Source: Liriodendron chinense
Lineage: Eukaryota; Streptophyta; Magnoliopsida; Magnoliales; Magnoliaceae
Length of the DNA: 64,000 nucleotides
Direction: 5' to 3'
NCBI GenBank assembly: GCA_003013855.2
Contig: ML058439.1
Span: 248,001-312,000 of the forward strand
Shown: one piece after another, positions 25,383 through 36,827 of the stretch
Numbering within the stretch: position 1 is the stretch's first letter
How the letters are laid out: every line of letters begins with the position of its first letter
Program-made: the position numbers and the translations under genes
Notes under the pieces: model-generated
What the model was told of the DNA's origin: nothing
The model's database searches: none
What the model saw: the letters and a program-made list of their open reading frames with translations, nothing else

Positions 25383-27101
25383 TGTCACGCCCCGAAATTC
25401 GCAACTCGAGTACAACAACCCAAAGCCCGAGTTCCAGAGTGTGAATTGAAAATTCGAGCATAGATTCCTTGAGATTCCATCCCACACATTATATATCTAA
25501 AATAAATTCCCAAATATAAAATTTCTTTTCCACTAATGTCTTATTACATTGGATTTTACAAAACTAAAACAAATCGATTACATTCGACGCTCGTGTGATA
25601 TGTGACCCTCTGAGTACTTTGCTCCGTCTATGTCTTTTTCTTCCTGTGAACCTGCAAGAACTGTGGTGATTTTGGTGAGCTAAAAGCCCAGTGAGGTCAT
25701 TTCCATCACAGGTAATATTCCAGTTAATAAAAGATAGGACGTGAATCATCAACGGATAGAATTATACGAAATATACAAGGATAAGGTTATGATTAATACA
25801 CTTTATGATTTATTATCAATAGAACATGATTATCATGATGTCATGTATGTCATGATACGTGTGAGAGCAATAAACGTCTAGGAACTCGTTGCCACTGAAC
25901 ATTAGGAACCTGTCGCAAATCAACCATGCTCACCTAACCGGTACAACGAGGCGGCAAATCAACCATGCATGCCAGTGGGCAAATCAACCATGCACCACTG
26001 ATCCAACCGAGCAAATCAACCATGCTCAATAAGTGAAACGACCAGAACTCGCTGCCACTGAACATTAGGAACCTGTCGCAAATCAACCATGCTCACCTAA
26101 CCGGTACAGCGAGGCGGCAAATCAACCATGCACGCCAGGAGTCAAATCAACCATGCTCCTGTTCTGTCGCAGTGTATAAATGTATGCACATGTATGTATT
26201 TATGGAAGCAGTCATCAAGCATACAATGCGTATCAAAATTCAAGTCCAATCACGCCATGCATGTGTTTACTTTATTCAAGTAATTCTTTGACTCAATTTA
26301 GTTATTGTCAATCGAGGAATTTAAGAAGATCATCGCGTAAGGCTTAGTGTTACGAATAACTAAGGTTGTTCTAAGAGTTATGTATTGTACATTATCTAAA
26401 CTTAAGTTGTTGTCGATTAAGAAGTTTAAAAATAATGTCACGTGGAATCTTGAGAATACTACGTGTATCTAGGGGTACATGTTGGCGACATCACCTGTAT
26501 GAAATCCTACGTTGAATTGTCGTGGAATTCTGACATGTGCATTAAAAAAGGAAAACTTGATAAAATTAATTCAATAAGAAAAAGAATAATTGGCAGGTGA
26601 AATTTAAGGATATAGATCGGAGGTGGATGGATCCTTTACCTAGGATCAAGTTTATGACTTTACGTTAAAGTTAGAAAGAGATCGATGGATGGATCGTTAC
26701 CTACGAACCATGTTGAAGGATAACATGAAAATTGGACATCATACTTGGGAAGAAAACAAATTAAATGGAAGAAACATTAACTAGAAATTTCTATGATGAA
26801 TCACTCACCGGATATGGAATACTTCAAGTCTAAGGGAAACCAAATTCGAATTTGAGTCGGCTCGGTGAGTTGACTCGCTGAGTCAACTCGGCAGAAAATC
26901 ATGTTTTCTTCCCTTTCTTCTTCTTCTTCTTCTTCTTTCTCCCTCCTTCTTCTTTCTTTCCTTTTCTTCCTTTCTTCTTCTTCCTTTCCTGGCCTGGGCA
27001 AGGCCTCAACAGCAGCAGCAAGGGGATGAGCACATCAGCACGCCACCCTCTTCCTTCCCATACGAATTCTCTCTCTCCTCCCCTTTAAGACTCTCTCTCT
27101 T

Positions 27102-27152
<51 letters not shown>

Positions 27153-29385
27153 TGTTTCGTATCTGCTTGATCCTCTTGGGTAGTAGGATTCTTATAGGCG
27201 TGGGTGTCTTGCACAGCAAGTCATAGGGGTGTTTCTTCAAGTGAAAGAAATCTTGGATTTAATCCAAGTTGGAGAAGGAATTACTTATTCTAGAAGGTTC
27301 TTGCGCATTAGAGCCGTTGGGAATCTCGATGGGGTCCACACGATCTTACATACAAGATTTTGGAAAGTCCATGCGAATCAGGGACTTGGATCTTGGCGAA
27401 TCTTGGTTTACATTGGTTGGAAACAACAGTTTGGAGTGGGCTACTGGGTTGATGAATGGCCAAACGGTTTCTACGGACCTGGGAGGAGATGCGTATGGAC
27501 AGGATGGACGTCTTGGATTTTGTATATGGGGCCCACCGGATGGACAGCATGAACCATGCATGGTGGCAGCGGCAACGCTGTTGCTGCAGCGTCCCTGGAG
27601 AAGACGGACATAAGCTTCTTCCTCTTCTTTACTTGTAATGTGCGTCGCACGTACATGGGATACTACAGGATGTCCTCACAAGTAAGGTCCACTTTAGGTG
27701 AATCTGGACCATTTTATCCGTCCAATAAGTTTCCAACATAAAATTAATCGTTGACAAGAAAAATACGACAGATCCGAGTTAAGGTGGGCCACTTATGACC
27801 CGATTTCTGATTAGGGTATTTGTAGGATGATCGGACGGTTGAAATTCGACGTGTACGGTTAAATTGTGTCCTAGAACTCGTATATAAAGTTTTGTATGAA
27901 AGTTATTTCCAGAAATTATTATATTTAAAAATGGTGGTGGAGTTTGAGTTGGAGAAGGACTCCACTTTTCGTTTCTTGCGGAACAAACCTTAAATGAGAC
28001 GTTGGAGACCTAGGTGGGGTCCACACGACCCTAACAGAGCAGTTCCCAGGCTACCATGCACAGTAATGACCAGGATCTTGGCCGCTTTTGGTTTGGACGG
28101 TGATTTGAAGAAGATCGGATAGACTACCGACGTGGAAGATATTCAAGGGGACTCTATGCGTGGGGGAGAGGGATCAATTGGACGGGTTGGATTTTAAATG
28201 CGGGGCCCACAGACGGACGGCGTGGATGGTGCAAACCGACAGCGGATGGACGAAGAAGACGCTGTGCGTCTTTGTAATACGCGGTCAACACGTGTTGACC
28301 GGTCGAATCTCGTGCAGTAGTGTATGTGGGTCCCACTATGATGCTTGTAACCAAAATCTGCTCTGCTCATCTGCTGTAGCACAATTACTTTAGACATAAG
28401 ATAAAAAATGATCTAGATCCGATAACCATGTGGGTCACATGATAAGAGTTAGTGTGCTTCTACCTCACCGTTAAAATCTTACGTGAAATTTTAACTGATT
28501 ACTAGGGTATATATTCATATAATTCCAATTCTACCCTTTCCTTTAGTATTGACTTCCAACACCTGTACCAATCGTATACACCATCATTTTTCGGTGAAAC
28601 TTCCCCAAGGCCTGTCATTTTTCGCGCTCTTTATACGGGTTAGGTTTGGGCATTGATCTCTTACAGATGACCAAGATGCCTTTTTAGTGATCCATCACAC
28701 TAGGTGATCCAAAGTGACATTTGTACATATCCAATAGAAAATTTAACCGGTAGCCTTAGTATATATCCTATGATCTTCGAAATGATCGGTTCGGTTTGTT
28801 ATTTGTGTGGCCCAATTAGCGGATACGAATTCGATGGATGGTTATATGAGAGGCCAATTTTTTTCTAATTAGATGTTTATGTTCTTAAACACAAGTATGA
28901 GTTATTGTACGGTCAGTTTCTTAAACTGATATTCCTAATATGGTCTTTGGGTGGCCTATTGGTGAGACATATACACCGTTAGACTTTAATGACTTGTCTA
29001 CTCATGAAATTTCATCAGATCACAGTTTTGACGGTAGCTTAAGCATTTGAATGTATGATAAACAAGATGAACGGATCAGAATGTTAAATTGATTTGTGTA
29101 TGAGCGGCTATGGAGATCAAGGGGTTTAGTTTACTATGATCGGCTTGTTCAAAATCGAGGTGGACGGTTAGATATTCCTACCTAGCAATGATAGATCATT
29201 CTAATGGTCCGTCTATTGACTTAACTAAGTACACTAAGTTTTTAAAGTCTTAAAAGTGTTAGAATACGTATAAAAGTGTGACGTGTGTGTATGTGTATGA
29301 ACGACGCGGCCTAAAATTTAAATTCTAACGTGTGAACTATAACACTCGTGTACCTACTCGTGTACTAAATTTTTGGGGTATTACA
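25383..29385 (-). repeat. 5' LTR, 4.0 kb
   Basis: Runs (minus strand) TGTAATACCCC to GGGGCGTGACA. It holds the 14-mer array (25915-26160), a TC/GA-rich tract (about 26905-27150) and several GTGGGCCC words. Host sequence CTAAT follows its high end at 29386. Short open frames inside are GA-tract artefacts. Confidence 0.85.
25915..26160 (-). repeat. Seven-copy 14-mer array inside the LTR
   Basis: GCATGGTTGATTTG (minus strand) occurs seven times with uneven spacing, inside a block partly duplicated at about 165 bp (GAACTCG(T/C)TGCCACTGAACA recurs). The same arrangement stands in both LTRs of the plus-strand relative (59195-59440 and 63240-63485). Confidence 0.85.
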
Positions 29386-30714
29386 CTAATTCCTTCCTTA
29401 ATTAGGGATTTTAAATTTTAAATTCTAAATTTGTGATTTACAAATGAAAAAAAAAAATTGAAATACCTAATTGTGGGGCCCACTGTCGCTGTCCACTGCT
29501 TATGGGGCCCGCCGTTGCTGTCCACTGTTTTGGATCAAGCATATATTTGTGCGGAGTAAACTCTGTGGGGCCCACAGTGATTTACGTATTTTATCCACTC
29601 CGTCCATCCATCTTAGCAGGAAATTTTAGGAATGGTGCCCAAAAATGACGCATATCAAAATCTAAAGTGGACCACACCACAAGTGTGAACTGAATGTCTA
29701 TCATTGAAAAATTCTTGGAGGACACAGAAGTTTTGGATCAAGCTGATATTTGTGTTTTCCCCTCATCCATATCCATGTGATCTTATGAGCAGGTTGGATG
29801 ACAAATAAAGATCACTGTAGGGCCTGGGAATGGTGGAAATCATTATTCCCACTGTTTCCCACGGCATGGTCCACTTGAGATTTGGATATGCTTAAATTTT
29901 GGGCTCAACCACTAAAATGAGGTGGAAAAACATAAGGACGGAATAGATAAATCACATACATTCTAGGTGGGCCCAACTGAGTTTACTCTACACAATAAGA
30001 GCCTCCGCAAGCAATCTGATTCCCATGGTGGGCCCCATACATACTTGTTTGTTCACGAAATAGTCATTAGGTATTTGATTAGACTTGATTCATGGTGTTG
30101 ATGATTCTGTCATTTTCATGTGCTTGTGTATCTAGAATTGATGGAGCAAACCCGGATGTGCGTCGGAGCTACCCGTGGTTGATTTATGTGGATGTATGTT
30201 GTGGATGTATTTGGCTTATTATTAATAGTTATTTTTTGTCCACAAATGGTAGTATAACAGAATTAGTTAGCCCATTTGGAGATTTCTATATTGCCGAGCA
30301 TAAATAAAGTGTGTTTTGGAGGTATAAAAATCTGCCAAATTGTCCTGTTGGACAGTCCAAGGTTGGATAGATTGGAATGTTCTCGTTGTTTGTCATTTAC
30401 ATGCTCTGTCATTAGTTTTGTGCGGAAACTCTCCTATTCTCTCTGGATATGTTTCTTATGTTTATTTCCATTGTCAATTTAATTCACACAATGCGTGGAT
30501 AGTTGACGTGGAAATGAAATGTAAGATAAATATATCTGGAGAGATAGGGGGAGATGCTGTTGAAATTTAGGCTTGGGTATTTAAATGGAAATAATGATAG
30601 CATTTCAATCTATCCATCCTTAGATGGGCGACTGATTTTATTATATTATCATTTGGTGGCAAATTAGATGACGAACATGATACTTGTGATTAAGAGTAGT
30701 TGATTGATATTGAT
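29386..30714. repeat. Gene-free stretch with one complete fold-back copy
   Basis: 29554-29988 is a well-bounded fold-back copy: it starts GAGTAAACTCTGTGGGGCCCAC and its reverse complement starts GAGTAAACTCAGTTGGGCCCAC. At about 30136-30180 is a diverged piece of the 168-bp repeat found further right. No coding sequence supported. Confidence 0.65.
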
Positions 30715-31205
30715 GTTGAGCAGGGGTCCTTGGAAGGTGGGAACCGCTGTTGTAACCATGTTGAAGCTATCCTATTCCTATGGACAGCAATATAGGTGGC
30801 CTGGCCATTTGGACAGGCCCATGTTTATGTATTAGCTCAAAATTAATGGAGCAGACCCGGATGTGAGTCGAAGCTATCCAGGTGTTGAGCGGGGGTCCCT
30901 GTAAGGTGGGAACCGCTGTTGTGACCATGTTGAAGCTGTCCATTTCCTATGGACAGCAATATGGGCGGCCTGACATTTGGACAGGCCCGTGTTTATGTAT
31001 TAGCTCGAAATTGATGGAGCAGACACGGATGTGCGTCGAAGCTATCCGGATGTTGAGCGGGGGTCCCTAGAAGGTGGGAACTGGTGTTATGACCATGATG
31101 AAGCTGTCCATTTCCAATGGACAGAAATATGGGTGACTTGGCCATTTGGACAGGCCCGCTTTGTGTGGAGCAGACCCGGATGTGAGTCAGAGCTATCCGT
31201 GAGTT
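30715..31205. repeat. 168-bp tandem repeat, about 2.9 copies
   Basis: GTTGAGCRGGGGTCC recurs at 30715, 30884 and 31052 (spacings 169 and 168). Each unit continues with GGTGGGAACYG, GGACAG-AATATRGG and TGGAGCAGACCCGGATGTG. The last unit is shortened. Open frames crossing it only reflect the repeat. Confidence 0.9.
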
Positions 31206-33917
31206 GGTTGAGTCTCCAAGACCTACACCTCAAACCGTAAACCTAAAACTAAAACCTATAAGCTACGGCTAAACCTAAACCTAAACTCAATTCTCCTAAC
31301 CTAAACCTAGACCCAAACTCGCAAACCTAACCCTAAACCCGATCCCGAACCCGAAACTCTAAACCAATGCCTAAACCGAATCCTAAACTCAAATCACCTA
31401 ACCTAAACCTACACATATTCCTAAATCCATTCACCTAACCTAAACTTAGACCCAAACACGAAAACCTAACCCTAAACCCGATCCCGAACCCGGTATTCTA
31501 AACTTACACCTAAACCTAATCCAAAACTCAAATCACCTAACCTGAACCAACACCTATTCGTAAATCCACATCTCTAAACTAAATCTAGACCTAAACTCAA
31601 AAACCTAACCCTAAACCCGATCCCGAACCCAAAACTCTAAACCTATGCCTAAACCTAATCCTAATCTCAAATCACCTAACATAAACCTACACCTATTCCT
31701 AAATCCACAACTCTAAATTAAACCTAACCCTAAACCCGATCCGAACCCGAAATTCTAAACCTATGCCTAAACCTAATCCTAAACTCAAATTACCTAACCT
31801 AAACCTACACCTATTCCTAAATCCATTCACCTAACCTAAACTTAGACCCAAACATGAAAACCTAACCCTAAACCCGATCCCGAACACGAAATTCTCAACC
31901 TATGCCTAAACCTAATCCTAAACTCAAATCACCTAACATAAACCTACACCTATTCCTAAATCCATTCACCAAACCTAAACTTAGACCCAAACACGAAAAC
32001 TTAACCCTAAACCCGATCCCGAACCCGAAATTCTAAACCTATGCCTAAACCTAATCCTAAACTCAAATCACCTAACCTAAACCTACACCTATTCCTAAAT
32101 CCACATCTCTAAACTAAACCTAGACCCAAACTCGAAAACCTAACCCTAAACCCGATCCCGAACCTGAAACTCTAAACCTATTGCAAAACCTAATCATAAT
32201 CTCAAATCACCTAAAATAAACCTACACTTCTTCCTAAATCCACAACTCTAAACTAAACCTAGACCCAAACTCGCAAACCTAACCCTAAACCTGATCCCGA
32301 ACCCGAAATTCTAAGCCTATGCCAAAACCTAATCCTAAACTCAAAACACCTAACCTAAACCTACACCTATTCCTAAATCCATTCACCTAACCTAATCTTA
32401 GACCCAAATACGAAAACCTAACCCTAAACCCGATCCCGAACACGAAATTCTCAACCTAAGCCTAAACCTAATCCTAAACTCAAATCACCTAACCAAAACC
32501 TACACCTACTCCTAAATCCATTCACCTAACCTAAACTTAGACCCAAACACGAAAACCTAACCCTAAACCCGATCCCGAACTCGAAATTCTCAACCTATGC
32601 CTAAACCTAATCCTAAACTCAAATCACCTAACCTAAACCTACACCTATTCCTAAATCCATTCACCTAACCTAAACTTAGACCTATACATGAAAACCTAAC
32701 CCTAAACCCAATCCCAAACCCGAAATTCTAAACCTATACCTAAAGCTAATCGCAAACTCAAATCACCTAACCTAAAGCTACACCTATTCCTAAATCCACA
32801 TCTCTAAACTAAACCTTGACCCAAACTCGAAAACATAATCGTAAACCCGATCCCGAACCCGAAACTCTAAACCTATGCCTAAACCTAATCCGAATCTCAA
32901 ATCACCTAACCTAAACCTACACATATTCCTAAATCTGCAACTCTAAACTAAACCTAGACCCAAACTCGCAAACCTAACCCTAAACCTGATCCCGAACCTG
33001 AAATTCTAAACCTATGCCTAAACCTATTCCTAAACTCAAATCACCTAACCTAAACCTACACCTATTCCTAGTTTCATTCACTTAACCTAAACTTAGACCT
33101 AAACACAAAAAGCTAACCCTAAACCCGATCTCGAACCCGAAATTCTCAACCTATGCCTAAACCTAATCCTAAACTCAAATCACCTAATCTAAACCTACAC
33201 CTTTTCTTAAATCCATTCACTTAACCTAAACTTAGACCCAAAAATGAAAACCTAACCCTAAACCCGATCCCGAACCTGAAATTCTAAACTTATGCCTAAA
33301 CCTATTCCTAAACTCAAATCACCTAACCTAAACCTACACGTATTCCCAAATCCATTCACCTAACCTAAACTTAGACCCAACCACGAAAACCTAACCCTAA
33401 ACGCGATCCCGAACCCGAAATTTTCAACCTATGCCTAAACCTAATCCTAAACTCAAATCAAGTAACCTAAACCTACTCCTATTCTTAAATCCATTCACCT
33501 AACCTAAACTTAGACCCAAACATGAAAACCTAACCCTAAACCCGATCCCGAACCCGAAATTCTCAACCTATGCCTAAACCTAATCCTAAACTCAAATCAC
33601 CTATCCTAAAACTACACCTATTCCTAAATCAACAACTCTAAACTAAACCTAGACCCAAACTCGCAAACCTAACCCTAAACCCGATCCCGAACTCGAAATT
33701 CTCAACCTATGCCTAAACCTAATCCTAAACTCAAATCACCTAACCTAAACCTACACCTATTCCTAAATCCATTCACCTAACCTAAAGTTAGACCCAAACA
33801 CAAAAACCTAACCGTAAACCCAATCCCGAACCCACAATTCTCAACCTATGCCTAAACCTAATCTTAAACTCAAATCACCTAACCTAAACCTACACCTATT
33901 ACTAAATCCACAGCTCT
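31206..33917. repeat. 139-bp tandem array with telomere-like words
   Basis: About 19 units. The marker CCTAACCCTAAACCCGATCC recurs at 31465, 31604, 31723, 31861, 32000 and onward, usually 139 bp apart (one unit is 20 bp short). Each unit carries the plant telomere word CCCTAAACCC once, plus related CCTAAACC words. A short tail, GCTCTAAACCAAACC, resumes at 36788 beyond an inserted LTR. This is interstitial, degenerate DNA and not a chromosome end. Confidence 0.9.
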
Positions 33918-35397
33918 TGTTAGAACTAGAAAACGCTCGGACACAGTTTTCTGGTGTTTTGTTGTTCTGGGGTTCTGAATAATAGAAACATTCGTAGACA
34001 ATCACAAGCATTCACAAAAGTATGCAAGAGAAAAGATATCTTAAGGCGAATTTTATTCCAGAGATTCTGAGATCTTGTACATTCCAGGCCATGATCTGGC
34101 ACGAGCCCTTAATTACATCGAATGGATCGATCACCCTTGATTAAAAGGCAAAAGAACATGTATACGCCTCAGAGACAAATAAAATAAAGCAAATAAGGAA
34201 GCAAAAATATAAATCATGCACGCCACAAAGAACACAGATTTTTACGTGGAAACCCTTGCGGGAGAAAACCATGGCACAAAGCGACAAAACTCCACTATGA
34301 ATAGCAATTGTACATTGGGTGGAGTATTCAGGAAAAGCCCAAATCGATGGGCAAAAGGCTAAGTAATCAGGGACTATGGCCTTAGAGTTCATGGTCGTAG
34401 AGACCTGTATTTTGTGTGGTCGAAGAGACCTGTGTTTGTATGGTCGCGGAGACCTGTATTTGTTGTGTTTTGTTATGGACTGATCCATCTTTGTACGAGT
34501 CGGATGTCTATGTCCCATGTTTTGACCGGAGATCCGGGCTGAGACTATCAGGACTTTTAACCGAGGGGTGCGACTCTGGGCCTGCGCCTGTCATTTGTGA
34601 CGGGTGACCGCGCGAAGACCGATCTGCAGTAGTATGTACCTGAGCAGCTCAACCAGCAGATGCCGTTTGGATGTGTAGGGTATTGACTGTTCTTGAAGTG
34701 TCAGTCTTTAACAAATTATGTGTGGTAGTTTAGAACTCTCCTGGTATGGTTTATCGTGTTAACCATAGTCCCCTTTGCTTAGTCCGGACCTGAATCCGGG
34801 TCATATTATGATAGTACATGTAATGATGATGTTAACGTCAAAAATTGGCTAACAGATGTTGGTCAGAGTCCAACTTTAATTCTTCGTCGTCTGACCTCCA
34901 ATCGGAGATGAATGGTGTAGATTGGGGAACCTGCAATCACCAAGAAAGGTTAGGACCACCGCCTGTTGGCCCGGCTTATGGCCCTCCGATGGCAAAGTCA
35001 GTATGGTTACTGTGATAATAAGATGAAGTGTGAAATGTAGGCTTAGAGATTGTGTACCTTTATCATCTGTGGGGTCATCTATTTATGCAGATCTGGGTGA
35101 TCCAGTCTGTTACGTAAGCCGTTAAGATCACTGCTGATTTCAGGGGATAAGGCACTTATCCTGTTAATCCTTAGATAAGGGGATAGCCTAACCACTTTAT
35201 ACGTCTAACTGATTACGTCACTTGATGTAGATCTCCCATGGTTCGGAGCTACAAATAGAAACAAGCCAAAATTGGCCTATATAGGTTACTGGTACTATGA
35301 GCTGAAGGACGTCCTCTCCAGAGACCAGAGACCAGAGACCAGGGCTGCTCACATGACGGAAGCTGCTCATATCAAGAGTGCTCACATGGTGAAGATG

Positions 35398-35592
35398 CAA
35401 CCCCTTTCGTCGAGCGTGAGGCGGGCTGGTCGCATTTTGGAGATGCGAGCCCTTTCTTCGAGCACGAGCCAGGCTGGTCGTATTTGGGAGATGCGACCCC
35501 TTTCGTCGAGCACGAGCCGGGCTAGTCAGATTTTGGAGATGCAACCCCTTTCTTCGAGCATGAGCCGGGCTGGTCGTATTTTGGAGATGCGA
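35398..35592. repeat. 48-bp minisatellite, four copies
   Basis: CGAGC at 35411, 35459, 35507 and 35555 marks exact 48-bp spacing. Units read TTTCKTCGAGCRYGAGSC, GGCTGGTCG, then TTGGAGATGCGACCCC. Because 48 is a multiple of three, both strands keep open frames of 16-residue repeats; these are by-products. Confidence 0.9.
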
Positions 35593-35965
35593 CCACGATT
35601 CCTCACTTCTCTTTAAAGCCAAATTTGTCTACAACAATGATACATTAGTATGATTCTAGGCACTGGCGGCCTCTTTTGGAGAAGTTACTTCATTCATCTC
35701 GTTGGATCGGATTGGACTCTGAAAGCTTGTATTCTACTCATTCGGTAGCCCGGATGAGTTATTTGACTGTTCCATTGCGTCCGGAACGCTCGAAATACTC
35801 GAAATAGGCCCAAACAGGGCTCAAAAACATCATAAAATGAAGATTTGAAGGTGATGAAATGAACATTCAAAGTGCTAATTTTCATGATCCGCTGGCCTGA
35901 TTTTATTGATGCGCTGGGGCTAGTGTGTCCAAAAATGATTGTTGCTTTGGAATGTTTACATTTCT

Positions 35966-36040
35966 GATCCGCTGGGGTATTTTAGTGATGCGCTGGGGTA
36001 TTTTAGTGATGCACTGGGGTATTTTAGTGACGCGATGGGG
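35966..36040. repeat. 21-bp tandem repeat
   Basis: GATGCGCTGGGGTATTTTAGT and variants, about 3.5 copies. GATGCGCTGG words also occur singly at about 35889-35918 and GATGCACTGG near 36700. Confidence 0.85.
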
Positions 36041-36827
36041 CCAGTGCGTCAATAAAATAGGCTTGGTGCAACGTATTTCACGACGCGCTACTACACTTGT
36101 ACATTTTTAAGTTCTCCACCAGACCTGTTGCTGTCGGAAGTGGGATTTTCGGTGATCGGCAAAGGGATTCCGACAACCTCAAAAACAAATCTCTCTCCTT
36201 CTCTGGATCCGTCCGAATGAAGTGAAAGGGGGGGGGGGGTATTTATACCTGAAGTCGGCCAATAGGAGACTCGGTAAAGCTGCTTGCAGGATCAGTACGT
36301 CGGCTCGAAGACTCGGTAATTGTGCCGTATATATCTAATATGCGAGACGCGAGCAGATGATCTCGAGAGTCGAATAAAGCTGCTCGCAGGATCAGGACGA
36401 TGTGATGATATACGATCACCGCTATTTTGACTATAACACTGAATTTCATGATGTGCTGGACAATGAATTTTCTCTATGCGCCGACGTACTCGTGGTTTGC
36501 AAAATTGGGTTTTGCGAAACGGAGGGCTTGTGGGGCCCGCTTTGCGATGGATGTCGATGCACTGGCTCTATTTCTTCATGGTTGAGGTAACCCTCCCAAA
36601 TTTGGGGGTTCTGATCACGATGACCGGTGGGGTCCACCACTGGCTCATTTTTTCATTTTTGGTCTAGTGTGATGTGTGTGGTGATTTTCGCCGCGATTTC
36701 TGATGCACTGGCCCTAAATCTAATCAGGTGATGATTTGGGCACTCATAATCATTGTTTCGAAGATCCCAACTTTTGGGACCCTAACAGCTCTAAACCAAA
36801 CCTGACTCTAATCTTTCCATTGTAGAT

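Larger units (their letters stand above)
23819..29385 (-). mobile_element. Gypsy-type LTR element with giant LTRs and a tiny interior
   Basis: On the minus strand: 5' LTR 29385 to 25383, primer-binding site, 0.7 kb of interior without gag or pol, polypurine tract, then the 3' LTR from 24671 down to the gap. The TGTAATACCCC start and the GAATTTCGAGGACGAAATT word before the tract are typical of plant chromovirus (Tekay-like) gypsy elements. With no proteins it must depend on a relative for movement. The two LTR parts that can be compared differ at only about three positions in 850, so the insertion is recent. Confidence 0.8.
33918..36787. mobile_element. Probable 2.87-kb solo LTR inserted in the 139-bp array
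   Basis: Starts TGTTAG, ends CTAACA, and is flanked by GCTCT at 33913-33917 and 36788-36792, a perfect 5-bp target duplication. The array phrase CACAGCTCT is cut at this point and AGCTCTAAACC continues after it. Inside is ACGTGGAAACCCTTGCGGG, a phrase common in plant copia LTRs. No protein domains and no second copy of the 5' end were found, so a solo LTR fits better than a full element. CTAACA also occurs at 34849-34854, so a shorter LTR is possible. Confidence 0.65.

Noticed and set aside
25895..26170. CRISPR-like look of regularly repeated 14-mers
   Set aside because: Eukaryotic LTR context, uneven spacing, spacers that are themselves repeated, and no associated genes.
31206..33917. A true telomere or chromosome end
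   Set aside because: The array has a 139-bp period with only one CCCTAAACCC per unit, is degenerate, and has ordinary sequence on both sides.
35218..35622. 134-residue protein with 16-residue repeats
   Set aside because: Produced by a 48-bp minisatellite that stays open on both strands; no start context or conserved use.
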